64,000 bases of DNA from Ignelater luminosus (lineage: Eukaryota > Arthropoda > Insecta > Coleoptera > Elateridae), in NCBI GenBank assembly GCA_011009095.1, contig VTPC01000502.1, positions 1 through 64,000 on the forward strand, given 5' to 3'. This document shows, in pieces, positions 12,940 to 24,144 of this stretch. How positions within the stretch are numbered: position 1 is the first letter of the stretch; each line of letters opens with the position of its first letter. The position numbers and the translations under genes are program-made. The notes under the pieces were generated by a model. The model ran no database searches. It was not told the origin of the DNA and saw nothing but the letters and a program-made list of their open reading frames with translations.

Positions 12940-13900
12940 AAAATTAAGAATCAAGGAAAATATCAACTGAGAAAAACTAATAGAATTCTGCCTAAGAAAT
13001 ATATTAAAAATTCGAAATACCTGTACAGAATAACCATACCGGGTGTAGAGTTTCAAAGTCGTACATAGGACAATTCATGAGGATTTAGATTTCTGTAATT
13101 CGTACTCCCCAAATGAACCTACAGGAGAGATCATGGTATCAATCGATATGGTAGAAGTTCCCTCCCAATCTGGCACTAATAAATTAACCAAAAAATTCTT
13201 AGAATTAGCAAAATAAATTAATAATAAAATAGAAGATATGAAGATAAAAACAAAGGCCGGAGATACGAAATGACCACTTCCTTCTGGAGATGCTAAAAGC
13301 GTTACCAGACTCCGCGTTATATGAGTTGAAAGTAATAATGACTGAAGCGATGAAAGAGACAGCACTAGAAGAATATAAAACAGGGATTGTAACCCAAGCT
13401 AAAAAAAAATGATAGTAGAAAGTGTCACAAGTATAGAGTAATCAATACAGTGGCCAAGAAACTAAGAACAGAGTTAAAAAGAAACACAATTTGACTAAGC
13501 ACCTAAAAAAGGAATAAATCACGCAATATTCATAAATAGGGGACAAGCCAATAGAAAAAGAGAGAACCTTACATCTGTTCTTCGTCCACCTAGTAAAATT
13601 ATTTTGTAAAACTTGAATAAAGAGAGAAACATCAAAAACATTATGTTACTAAGAGGAATACAAAGTTTATACAGAGCGACAAAGAATTATGTAAGCACAA
13701 AACAGAAAAAAACAAATAAATTTGAAACAACGTTAAGAATAAGACAAGAATGTATTTTGCGCTCGCTATTGTTTTCGTTAGTCTTAGATAAGAAATAAAA
13801 AATGTGAAGAAGGGAATTTTCACAGTTATAAAATGAATTCCAGACTTAAGTTCATTCACTAATTAGCCCAGATTTTTTAGCAGATGATGCAGAGTGGTAG
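12940..13900 (+). pseudogene. Degenerate LINE (RTE-like?) endonuclease/RT remnant
   Basis: Scattered plus-strand pieces resemble a LINE polyprotein. One around 13330-13415 reads LKVIMTEAMKETALEEYKTG. One around 13650-13790 reads LRIRQECILRSLLFSLVLD and corresponds to the R-QGC-L-SPLLF-L-LDE motif of RT. FLADDAEW near 13874-13897 is the decayed FADD catalytic box. Several frameshifts and stops separate them. The RQGC form of the motif is typical of RTE-type and related endonuclease-RT proteins, but the clade is a guess. Confidence 0.5.
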
Positions 13901-14029
13901 TAATGCATTGCAGAAAAATCTGGGCACTCCAAAAATATTAGAACTTCAATGAAATGTACAATTCGTATGTTTATCAAATTCAAGTGCAAAACCGAAACAA
14001 ATAACACGCATTGAGCAAAGTAATTTTAA

Positions 14030-15050
14030 TAATGAGTAGCCCCTACACCGTTTCCAATGCACTCCGCTATTTCTTTTGGCAAGCTTATTAAAGTTGATCT
14101 CCTACTGAGTTATTTTATCCCAAACTTCTTGCAAGCGTGCTTGCAGTTTATTTAAAGTTGTAGGAGAATTCTACAGACCCATGTTATTCCACACATGTTC
14201 AACGTGCAAGAAGACTAGGGTAGTACTACATTAACATCAACATCAAGAACTGCCTCCTAACCAGATTGCAAATAGAATCTAAAAATATCTTTAAAATACG
14301 TCAATATACCTGGTTGCAACACTTGCTCAATGTAACGTTTGGCATTTAACGTACCCTCAATGAAGACTAAAGGAAGCCTGTTCCCATTGAAAGTGAAACT
14401 TCACACCATGGGTTGGAGCTGTATGACGTTCAACAGCAATCTGAAAATGGCGACGTTCCCCGCGTAATCGACTTACTCTCTTTCGCTCATCAGGGGCATA
14501 TAAACAAAAGCGAGATTCATAGCTAAAGCCAATTTGGTTCTCATTCAGGGACCCACATGGACAGTTCATTACACTAGTTTAGTCTAGTGGCACGATGTCT
14601 TGGCGTCAATAGCAAGCATAAAAATAGTCGGAGAGAATGCAAGCTAAAAGATTGAATTCTACGATAAACTAAAGCTGTAGTATATCTTAAAAGATACTAC
14701 CACTTTATCGTAGAAAACATTCTGTAAAACTTATAATATAAAATAAATTAAACTCGATAAACATAACAAATATATGCACATTACGATTTTTCTATTCTTT
14801 CTACGTGTGTCTGTATTAACAGAAATAGGAAACATTAATAATACCTAAAATCACTACAGCCAGTTTACAGATATTACAGAAGCTGTAGGTGTTCTTTGGC
14901 CAATAGCTGTTAGCCACTGATTGCCCAACGCCCGAATCTTAGAAAAACGATCTCTTAAAGCAGCTAGATTTTCAAAAGGTGTTCATTGTCGGGGGCGCCC
15001 AGAACCCTGATAAAGCTGTATTACCTGTCCATTGAGCTATGATGAATACG
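14030..15050 (-). pseudogene. Dead Tc1-like transposase
   Basis: Minus-strand fragments appear in the right order. QGSGRPRQ (about 14990-15012) and RDRFSKIRALGNQ come from the DNA-binding domain. An open 70-codon piece at 14569-14357 holds ESRFCLYAPD and a segment ending VERHTAPTHGVK. LHVEHVWNNMG near 14180-14215 comes from the end of the catalytic domain. This is the Tc1 layout (DD34E). The first catalytic Asp is lost (FSYESRF where FSDESRF is expected), and the stretch holding the second Asp is deleted or unreadable. About 270 bp between the two halves (about 14585-14860) look foreign and contain a strong hairpin. No terminal inverted repeats were found. Confidence 0.75.
14653..14716. repeat. 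Hairpin inside the Tc1 remnant
   Basis: TTCTACGATAAA near 14656 pairs with TTTATCGTAGAA ending near 14716, and TAGTATATCTT pairs with AAGATACTAC in the middle. The result is a nearly perfect 60-bp palindrome with two paired blocks. It may be a small palindromic insertion that split the Tc1 copy. Confidence 0.6.
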
Positions 15051-16180
15051 CTACGATTTAATAAAAGATTGGCTTTGTTGCAAATGTCAAAAAATTGAAC
15101 CCTTTTCAGAATGCTCAATACAAAAGTCACAATTAGCAATTTTATATTTCTTGTACAGCTCTGCAAATGGATAGCACTCAAAAGTAAATATTTTTGTTCT
15201 TGAAGTTGAATAAAGAAATAATTACAAAATTATGCTGTTTGCTAGGTATGGCTCGAGATCAAAGAATAATTTTACTTTTACCGTAATAAGTCCAACAAAA
15301 CCTGATTTTGGCTAACTTTCAGTTTCATTTGTGAACAGTACTTTTTGCATTAACAAAAATATTTTAATTTGTTGCCAACATATATGTTACCTACAACTGA
15401 TTTTCTTGCATTTCTTGCTGCAGTTTGTCTCGCCGGAAAGACAGCAATTTAACCTACATACACATAACTTCTAGTTCTAAACAACAGAATACTGGAACCT
15501 TGTAAGATGCCGTTTTTTACTTCTCATCCTAGATCTAAATCTTCCTTTAAAAAATACAAAATTGGATGTCTGTCAATAGTGTCATATACTTTTCCTTACT
15601 AAGAAGGAAGTCCATAGATAATTGAAAACCTACAAACTAGATAGTATCGACAGTAGATTGCATTGTTCAAAAGTTGCACTGCAGTTATTTTTGGCATCCC
15701 ATACAAAATTACCATTTACCATTATTTTCTGGTCTCTGCTAACACAAGTGGTAAGTGTCTATGTAATAACCATCAAGTTAGTAGAGCTTCCTTACCTCTA
15801 GTTGACAACTGCTAACAAATTAGATGAACAGAACGGAATAATTCGATCTAAAAACATAAGTGACTTACAGTTTGAAATCTTACCATACTTATAAAAATAT
15901 ATCTGTTGAGCTCATCCAAGATAAAGCAAAAAAAATTATACTAAATACAATTATAATTTTTTGTTTAATTTAGGATTATATGGTTTATCTCACTTGACTA
16001 ATAGAAATTCAGGGATGGGTCTGTTTTACAATATTACGTAGACTTCTAATAAAAATATATCTAAATCTAGATAAATAATTAGTATAAATAAGAGAAACAC
16101 GTAAATCAAAACGTAGAATTCTTTCGATTTTAGCGAATCTTCTTAAAAGTTTTTTGGTATTTTTCTTCTTTTTTGAAACC
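15051..16180. other. Intergenic, no gene recognised
   Basis: AT-rich spacer before Ly6 paralogue 2. Nothing coding was recognised. Confidence 0.4.
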
Positions 16181-16857
16181 ATGAAATTTAAATTGTTTTT
16201 GATAAATTTTGTGATCATCCAACTTGGTAATAGAAGTAAGTTCGTTACTTTAATTTTGCAAAAATTTCGTAATTTATAACCCTTGGTAAAATGTTGACTA
16301 TTTATATTTATTTCTATTTCAGTAAATTGCTTGAAATGTTACGAATGTAAAGCTAAAACACCAAACAATACTTGTTTCGATCCGCTTTATGAACCACCAC
16401 CATACCGTGAATGCGACGAAGAGAATAACAGAAGGTTCGCTAAATTGTTTGCAACTAGATTTCATGCAAATGATAAAATTTTGTATGATATTCAGAATTC
16501 CGCTGATTATGAGTGTGGTGTTTTTGAGATAAGTTGTACGTAATAGTATTTTAATTTTTTTTGTTCTTTCTCCTGCTGTGATGAAGTTTTATATTTCTTT
16601 TTTATTTAGATGGCGTTAATAACACAAGAGAGATAAATAGAGATTGTTTTCCAAAATTAACAAGTATCGGATTTTGTGATTACATGTCTATAAAGGCTGG
16701 ACTCGAAAATTTCAATTTAACAAGATGTGAAGTATGTACTGAAGATAAATGCAACGCAAAAATCGTTGAAGAAAATTCTGCTGATAATATTAACGGGAAA
16801 ATTTATGTATTTGTATTGGCACTGATTTGTTATTTTTATTATGATATATCTGCTTAA
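16181..16857 (+). CDS. Ly6/uPAR three-finger protein, probable GPI anchor (paralogue 2)
   Basis: Exons 16181-16226, 16323-16535 and 16610-16857 give 168 residues with both introns in phase 1, the same plan as the genes at 10445 and 28211. Exon 1 encodes MKFKLFLINFVIIQL, a signal peptide completed by VN from exon 2. I chose this exon because it supplies a signal peptide, the right phase and a GT donor 96 bp upstream of the acceptor at 16321-16322. The mature part starts LKCYECKAK and ends RCEVCTEDKCN, with ten family cysteines plus one Cys next to the signal cleavage site. The tail YVFVLALICYFYYDI is hydrophobic and fits GPI attachment. NxS/T sites occur (NNT, NLT). Its cell-surface function is unknown. 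AATAAA lies at 16942. Confidence 0.88.
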
Positions 16858-16941
16858 GTGGTTTCTTTATCTGTTTATTAGTTTTAACTTTTCGCAATTA
16901 TTCAGGAAAAATGTATGTATTTTTTTTTAAAACTAACTCAA

Positions 16942-16947
16942 AATAAA
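16942..16947 (+). promoter_or_regulatory. Poly(A) signal of Ly6 paralogue 2
   Basis: AATAAA 85 bp after the stop codon. Confidence 0.5.
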
Positions 16948-18702
16948 ACTTTTGTAAATACTCGTAAGTTATATATAATTATGTAACTGTGACGCCCATT
17001 TTCACACATTGTAGTAAACAGGGTAAAGAGTAGTGCGATTATTGTCAATTTCAGTTGTCATATTCACCGCACATACCAAGCTATGTCACCTACATATCAT
17101 CTCAGTAGCCAAAAAAGTGGTTCTTATTTGTGACGGTTCGTGGTTCATTTTATAAGGAGGCACTTATTCAGAATTATGAAACATTACACTAAGCTTCCAT
17201 TTAGAACAACGAACTACTAGAAATAGACATGGATCTTACTATTTCACTAGTCATAATAAAACTAGTTCTACACTATATGAATAAATAGAAAGTTCTTAAG
17301 AATTCGCTATAAAAAGATGAACGTATGTTTTAGCTAAATTCAAATCTAGAATGAATGTTAAAAGTCACTGTCAAAATATTATTAGAAGTTGGGTTATGTT
17401 CATAGCCAGTCTGTATTAACAAAAAAACCGTTAAATTTGCAGTATGTTGCTAAAATTAAATAAAATCTACTGTTAATGCAGTCAGATAGAATTAAGATAA
17501 CAGATCTTTAGACGTTTCTATTTCGGTGAAGGAAAAAACAGCAGTAGTGAAAAACTACTTCAGGCGATACGGACCGTATACATACATTTACTGCTCAAAA
17601 AGTGGAGAAAAGACTGAGATGAGGCTATAGAAATGTTTACAGATAATGATATTAGCCTGAGTTGTTTTGCCATCACGTCATTTTTAGTCTAGACAACTTG
17701 CATTCAGATTAATACCAGGAAATCAAACTATTTTAAAGAGTAAAAAAGAAAGCTCCTTAGAGAAAAGCAAAATTACTACTGGTTGGACTGGAATCAATCT
17801 TAAGTTGCGCAATATTTAGGAAACGAATTCATCGACCATCTTCACTATATTAAATTAGATTAGATTAATTTAATAGTTTTTGTAAACATCAAACCTGTAG
17901 CATCAAGTTTCAGTCAAGTAAAGCTTGGTATTACGCTCTTGAGCAGAAAAATTAGAAATAAGGGATACAAAATTACAAAAAATGCATCAACACGTAAAGA
18001 GTTTTAAAAATGTAAAAAATGTGGAATACATCGACGCTTGTCATTTTAGTTCATGAATAATAAAAGTATCGGTTCTACATTACGGTTCTCTACTTTATCT
18101 TACTTCTCATAATAATAAAATTTAGAAATCAAAGTCTTATAATATTAAACTACAAATTTCAATTTACAGATTTTTAAAAATAAATAGAAACTTTAATATA
18201 TTGGTTATCAGGAAAACTAAAAGTTACAATTAGTTTAAAAGCAGGATTGACTAAATCAATAAATTTACATATTAAAACACATCTAAATAGTTTAGTTTAA
18301 AGGACACGATAAAGTAAGTCCTGTACAATACTATTTCAACTAACACCGGACGCTTGAGTGTAAGTACTTTTCAACTCCAGTACACGTTAGCAAACAAGAC
18401 TATTCTTCAATCATCTTCACCGAATTTCAAACTTTCGTCATGCAGAAACAGGCAATAATCAGCAGCATTGCCGGTGTGAAGAAAGTGCTCGCTTTCTAAC
18501 TTTTGAAAACCATTTTCTTTTTCTGGGGGTTATCGTAACTGCCGCGTTGCTGTTTTCAACCAATCAGAATCGAACAGGACGGAAAAGGCCCACCAAGAAC
18601 TCATAAAACATGGGGACATTAATAACTTATTAAATACGGGAACAATACTAGAGATTATTGGCATAAAAAGTTCTTCCGGTTTTATTGCTCTTTAGAGCAA
18701 TA
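16948..18702. other. Intergenic, no gene recognised
   Basis: AT-rich. A more GC-balanced patch at 18400-18620 includes CCAATCAG (about 18558) but no gene start follows it. The mariner at 18703 begins directly after. Confidence 0.4.
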
Positions 18703-19626
18703 CGAGGTCTGTTCAACAAGTATCGCAAATTTTGAATTTCCGCGGGTTACGTATATTTGATTTTCGATTTGTTTGTGGTGTTATGTTGGTACTCATGTCC
18801 TTCACTTATGCCGACAAGTTCGGCCATTTTGAACGTTCAGTTAATTTTTGACAGCTGTTTTGCTTGGACGTGTTTTGGCTCGTCTTCGATTTTTGCCTAT
18901 TTCAAAAAATAGATCAAAGAATCTGTATCAAATTTTGTGTGAAAAACAAAATTAAGTGCGCGGACGCATTCCGAATGTTGACTGTGGTATATGGTGAAGC
19001 TACCTTAGACCGAAGCAACGTTTATCGGTGGTACAAAATGTTCACAGAGGGCCGAGAAGATGTGAACGACAAAGAGCGTGCTTTTGGTTTTGCTTACAGT
19101 TTTCTTGGATTGCAGGGGCGTGGTGCATCATGAGTTCTTGCCACAGGGTAGAACGGTCAATAAGGAATATTACCTGCAAGTTATGCGCAATTTGCGCGAA
19201 GCAATCCGCCGGAAACGGCCGGATTTGTGAAAGAACAAAAATTGGCTTTTGCACCATGATAACGCCCCTGCTCACACATCGTTGCTTGTGCGCGAATTTT
19301 TGGCCAAAAACAACACACTAATGATGCTGCAGCCGTATTCCCCAGACCTGGCCCTCTGTGACTTTTTCTTCTTCCCGAAACTGAAGAGACCCATGAAAAG
19401 ACCACGCTACGCTACGATTGAGGAGATAAAGACGGCATCGAAGGAGGAGCTAAACAAGATCACAAAAAATGATTTTTTGTAGTGCTTCGAGGATTTGAAG
19501 AAACGTTGGCACAAGTGTATAATATCTGATGGGGATTACTTTGAAGGGAACACAATAGATATTCATGAATAAATAAATAATTTTTGAAAAAACACAAAAT
19601 TCGCGATATTTTTTGAACAGACCTCG
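18703..19626 (+). mobile_element. Internally deleted mariner element
   Basis: Terminal inverted repeats begin CGAGGTCTGTTCAACAAGTA on the left and, reversed, CGAGGTCTGTTCAAAAAATA on the right. TA dinucleotides flank both sides (18701-18702 and 19627-19628), the mariner target-site duplication. The element is 924 bp, shorter than the roughly 1.3 kb of a full mariner. The missing part is the middle of the transposase gene. Confidence 0.92.
18864..19590 (+). pseudogene. Mariner transposase, deletion derivative
   Basis: The N-terminal helix-turn-helix part reads RICIKFCVKNKIKCADAF through NVYRWYKMFTEGRED, ending at about 19080. It jumps to FLDCRGVVHHEFLPQG (about 19101) in another frame. The rest carries a stop where Trp is expected before KNKNWLLHHDNAPAH (second catalytic Asp), then YSPDLALCDFFFFPKLK (third Asp region), and ends near GDYFEGNTIDIHE. 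The segment with the first catalytic Asp (the DET box) is deleted. One residue also seems missing between the second and third Asp compared with DD34D. It cannot make an active enzyme. Confidence 0.88.
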
Positions 19627-19628
19627 TA

Positions 19629-20785
19629 CATAAGGCAAAAATTATGAAGAATTTCTTCGTATGTATGTCGGTGCTCTAGTCCGACACTTCAACCAATAAA
19701 AGCTTTTGCGAACAGCTGTCTGTATTGTAAGTAGTTAGGAACAAATACACTTAACGTCATTTAACGCAACTCTTCTAAAAGACATTCGTCAAGTTTATTT
19801 GTTAAAAAAATCAAGCATTAGTGCATAATTTAGAATCTCGGACTTTTTGAAGTTTTGAAATAAAACAAAACTATTGATTCTGAGCAGAAGCAAACGGAAA
19901 AAAAACTAATAGTTACTTTATCTACAAAAATAAACTTAGCAAAAAAGTTACTTGACACCTGACCAAATTGCTTAAAAGTGCACATGTCTGGAAAAAGTGA
20001 ACATTTCCAATAATAAAGCTGAAATTGCAAGTGCATCAGCGCCGTGGTTACTGTTGCTAAGTTTTGATAAAGTATACACTATTTGTTTTTCTGTTTGCCA
20101 ATACAAGGTCATACTTTTTTGCCATCGGTTGGCACGATAAAACGCCAAATTTGAAAGACTGTCTTTGTCGTACTGATAAGTTGGATTTTAACAAATTGTC
20201 ATACGATTTAGGTACCCATATATTTAGATTACATAGTTTCTTTCATTACAGTTGATTCCACTAATGTACTTTGTTATGTTTATATCCAATTTTCACATTT
20301 TATTTGTAATTTGTTCCACATTAAACTCAAAGTTTGAAATTGTTAACACCATTGTTTACTACAACCTCACTTTTACAGAATCTATTTGGTAATATTTGTG
20401 ACAATTTTTGCAACCAGACAGTTATACTACCATTGTTTATTCTGAAGTCCAAATCATGAGTGTAACATTACCCAAAAACGCTGTGATCTTGGACTGGTAA
20501 ATAAGAAAAAACTAAACTGTATGAAAATGTAATTTGTTGCTAGAAACTACAGCGAGTATAAAGTGTGTTCCTTGACGCCAAACTAGGTATAAGCTATACA
20601 CTGCCGTGTCGCCCACATTAGTTTATAGGACTCCAATTTTGCACTTTATTCAAATGAGGGGCAATCAATCAAAGCCTAAAGATTTTGTTCTTAAATGTCC
20701 TTCATAACCATCTTATGTATAAGCTAACTAAAACAATGTTTACAAATTGTTTAAAAAGGATTTTCTTTATCTAACAAATTAAGTA
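19629..20785. other. Intergenic, no gene recognised
   Basis: AT-rich spacer between the mariner and the Tigger element. No coding motif was seen. Confidence 0.4.
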
Positions 20786-21016
20786 CAGTAAAGTCCGCTT
20801 ATAACGAACTCCAAGGGATCGTCAAAAACGGTTCGTTCTAACTAAAGTTCGTTGTAAGTGTAAGTTACAAAAAAAAACACGCCACCATCTGATTTAACTC
20901 TATTATTTTCTTTTTTTACATTTAAAAAATATAATTAGAAAAAAAAAGCATAAAAATGTTTTAGATAGTTACAGGTAATAATATAAGCAAGATCTTACTT
21001 AAAAGATTCATATATA

Positions 21017-22321
21017 AAGGGTTTTCCAATAAGAGGTGTTATTTTGAATAGCCCGCTATTTCGGTAGATGTCACTTTTGAAGCTATCATTTTTTGACATT
21101 TGACAAGTAGAAACTACGCCATTAATAAATATGGAACGATACACGCTTCAACAACGCATTGAAATTATTAAAATTCACTATAAAAATGGTGAAAATTTGG
21201 CAGAGACGGTTCGTAAAACTCGAACATTTTTGGGTCACCGTGAAGCACCTTGTCGGACCGCAATACAGAAATTGGTGAAAAAATTCGAGCTCTTGGGACA
21301 AGTTAGTGATGTGAAGAATAAAACCCGTGCACGTCGCTCAAGAACAGCCGAGAATATTGCTGTTGTAGCCGAAAGTGTTAAAGAAAACCCAGGTTTGTCC
21401 ATTCCTCGTCGTTCTTTGGAATTAGCCATTCCACAAACGTCATTACACCGTATTTTGCATAAAGATTTGGGTCTTAAGGCTTATAAAGTCCAGTTAACAC
21501 AAGAACTCAAGCCGGCCGATCATCAACAACGTCGTGTCTTTGCTGATTGGGTCGTTGAAATGCATGAAAATGATCCAGAATTCCATCGAAAAATCATCTT
21601 GAGTGATGAGGCCCATTTCCACCTCGGTGGCTTCGTCAACAAGCAAAATTGTCGGATCTGGGGCTCAGAAAATCCAAGAGTTATTGTTGAAAAGTCTCTC
21701 TATCCTCAACGTGTGACTGTTTGGTGCGGTTTATGGTCCGGCGGAGTCATTGGACCTTACTTTTTCGAAAATGAGGCTGGAGCAACAGTTACGGTGACTG
21801 GATTGCGCTATCGAGAGATGATTAACGATTTTTTATGGCCGGAATTGGATGGTATTGATCTGGACAACGTTTACTTTCAACAAGACGGCGCTACGTGCCA
21901 CACAAGCAACGAAACCATTGATCTTTTACGGAAAAAGTTTTCGGACCGTGTTATCTCTCGAAGAGGTGATCACAATTGGCCACCGAGATCTTGTGATTTA
22001 ACACCTTGCGACTTCTTTCTTTGGGGCCACGTGAAAGAGAAGGTCTACGCCAACAGCCCAGCGTCGATTCAAGACCTCAAAGATGGAATTCGTGAGGCTA
22101 TCGAGGACATAGGGCAGCCACTTTGCGATTTGGTTATGGAAAATTTCATGAAAAGGATATTGTCCTGTAAGCGTGGTCGTGGTGGTCATTTGCCTGATGT
22201 TATTTTCCACTATTAACGGCATACCTTCCTCTTTATAATGAAATAAACATCCGATCATTTATATTAAAAAATGGCACTTTTCTTTGAATATCAAAATAAC
22301 ACCTCTTATTGGAAAACCCTT
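21017..22321 (+). mobile_element. DD41D mariner-like element, apparently intact
   Basis: Terminal inverted repeats of about 30 bp (AAGGGTTTTCCAATAAGAGG on the left, matching the reversed right end) are near-perfect. Both ends are flanked by TA (21015-21016 and 22322-22323). The 1305-bp element contains one full ORF. It lies just after the stop codon of the Tigger transposase it invaded, so it is the younger of the two. Confidence 0.93.
21131..22216 (+). CDS. DD41D mariner-like transposase
   Basis: The 361-residue ORF has an ATG start and no stop or frameshift. The N-terminal 120 residues are a helix-turn-helix region of the DUF4817 type (TLQQRIEIIKIHYKNG, then the RRSRTAENIAVV region). The catalytic Asps are D159 in ILSDEAHFHLGG, D252 in YFQQDGATCHTS and D294 in LTPCDFFLWG. 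There are 41 residues between the second and third, so the triad is DD41D, a spacing I associate with rosa-like elements rather than classic DD34D mariners. The enzyme should cut and paste the element between its TIRs at TA sites. The length is normal for Tc1/mariner transposases and all key residues are present, so it may be active. Confidence 0.93.
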   Translation: MERYTLQQRIEIIKIHYKNGENLAETVRKTRTFLGHREAPCRTAIQKLVKKFELLGQVSDVKNKTRARRSRTAENIAVVAESVKENPGLSIPRRSLELAIPQTSLHRILHKDLGLKAYKVQLTQELKPADHQQRRVFADWVVEMHENDPEFHRKIILSDEAHFHLGGFVNKQNCRIWGSENPRVIVEKSLYPQRVTVWCGLWSGGVIGPYFFENEAGATVTVTGLRYREMINDFLWPELDGIDLDNVYFQQDGATCHTSNETIDLLRKKFSDRVISRRGDHNWPPRSCDLTPCDFFLWGHVKEKVYANSPASIQDLKDGIREAIEDIGQPLCDLVMENFMKRILSCKRGRGGHLPDVIFHY

Positions 22322-22323
22322 TA

Positions 22324-23812
22324 TTAGTTTGCTTGATTGTTTTCGTTAATATACAATTCCACTTTGGCTAGTTTATTAAAAATGCCCTGTGGAGTATCCC
22401 GTGACTGAAGAAAATAACGAATGACTTCAATATTTCTAATTGCATCTGATGTAGTTAGAACTGGTATTATCTCATCGCTCTCGATTTTTTCGTTTTTCTC
22501 TTTCTCCATCTCATCGTCGATAATTTGGTTTTCTACACAAGCAATAATGGCATCATCACTCAAGAATTCTACCCTTACAAGGTTGTCATCTACATACATA
22601 TTCATTAAAATCAAAACCAACTTGAGCAAATTCGTCCTGATCATCGTTGTCATTTGCTTCTTGATTCTTCTTAAGGCATTCGATTAATGGTAGGTCATCA
22701 TCTGAATCAAATTCATTTTCTTTCCTGACAAATCCGCCTTGTTGAAAACAATTAAAATTGTTTTTCTCGTCACCTTCTGCCATGCCATATGAATGAAGTT
22801 TATTACATCCAAAAGATTAATTAATCTCATTAGTATCATTTATCATTTATTATTTTTGCGAGGAGAAGTCGGTAATTGCTTTTCAAGCTATGTATAACAC
22901 CCTGGTTCATGGGCTGCAATTTCGAACTTGTATTGGGAAGCATAAACACCAATTTAATACAATCCAAGTCTTTAACATCAGGGTGGGCTGGACAATTATC
23001 AATCAATAATAATATTCTTCTTTTCCTACGAAGCGATTCATCGTTCCATTTCCGTAAGTCATTCTTAAAAATCTCGAAGGTCATCCAAGCTCTACTATTG
23101 GATTTGTAATTTACAGGTAGCCGTATAACATTCTTAAAACATCTTGGATTTTTAGGTTTACCTATTACCAATAATTTTCTCTTCTCTGTTCCCAGTAAAT
23201 TTGCTATCACTAACACTGTTATCCAATCTTTGGACATTTTTCCACCAACACAGGTCCCTCCCTTGAACCGTAATGTCTGATCAGGTGTGAATTTGTAAAA
23301 TAACCTTGTTTCATCGGCGTTAAAGTTTTCCCTAATAAGTAGCCAACTATTTTACAGCCAGTCGTTTACAACATCAATTTTGATCGCAGCTGCTTCACCA
23401 ACAATTTTTCCACCGCTAATGTTATGTCGTTTCTTAAATCTTTCGACCCAGCTTCGTCTAAGTTTACATTCACCGCTTTTAACAGTTTATTGCCAAAATC
23501 TTCAGCTTTTGTTTGTAACACGGCACCACTCACAGTCACATTAGCTTTTTGCTGGCTAAACCATTTTAACGAATTTTGGTCAACTTCTAAGTTAGTAGGT
23601 TTTTTAATTTTTTTAATACTCGAATTTAATCGTACAAAGTTTTCCAATATTTTATCTTTTGTCTTCCAAATTGTAGCAACTCTGGATTTACTTAGTTTTA
23701 TTTCACGACATATTTCACGTTGTTTTTCACCACTTTGTAAACGTTTTATAATTTCGTATTTCTCTTTTAATGTAAAACATTTTTGCTTTTTGTTTAAAAC
23801 ACCGTCATCCAT
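22324..23812 (-). pseudogene. Tigger/pogo transposase, inactivated
   Basis: Reading from 23812 downward: a CENP-B-type helix-turn-helix (FTLKEKYEIIKRLQSGEKQ, SKSRVATIWK) runs to about 23400, where a frameshift occurs. The frame then continues GEAAAIKIDVVNDWL, a TAA near 23353, and ENFNADETRLF (first catalytic Asp). It goes on through an open stretch at 23237-22836 with LLLIDNCPAH (second Asp) and LQPMNQGVI. In the last motif the third catalytic Asp is Asn (QPMDQG is expected). A frameshift or stop near 22830 and another near 22640 precede the acidic C-terminus, which ends at the stop at 22324. The defects plus the D-to-N change make it dead. Confidence 0.9.
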
Positions 23813-24144
23813 TTTTTAAAATTATCAGCGCAAGTAAGCATACCAAACAATTGGCGATACAATACTGACTGTTGAATGCTGTTTGCATCTAGAATGTGTT
23901 AGTACGTTTTTACTTTCGGGAAAGTCCCTTGTTTTATATACGAAAAACGGTTCGTTTTATCCGAAAGATCGTTATAACCGGGTTCGTTATATGAAGAAAA
24001 ACTTAACACAGTTCTTATAGAACTTTGGTTCGTACCTTTCAAATTGGTTCGTTACAACCAAGAGTTTGCCTTAACGGGGTTCGTTATAAGTGAACATCAC
24101 TGTATTTTAATTTTTCAAAGTTAACATAGGTATAAAAAGTTTTC

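Larger units (their letters stand above)
20786..24102 (-). mobile_element. Tigger/pogo-type element, split by a nested insertion
   Basis: Left end CAGTAAAGTCCGCTTATAAC and right end (reversed) CAGTGATGTTCACTTATAAC form imperfect terminal inverted repeats of about 28 bp. TA flanks both sides (20784-20785 and 24103-24104). The transposase gene runs on the minus strand. Removing the inner element (21017-22321 and one TA copy) leaves about 2.0 kb, a normal size for Tigger. TTCGTT-rich subterminal sequence recurs at both ends (20838-20860 and 23948-24090). Confidence 0.92.

Noticed and set aside
18400-18620. Host promoter (CCAAT box patch)
   Set aside because: No start codon, exon or transcript structure follows; a mariner begins at 18703.
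23424-23819. 131-residue plus-strand open frame
   Set aside because: It is the antisense shadow of the Tigger DNA-binding domain.
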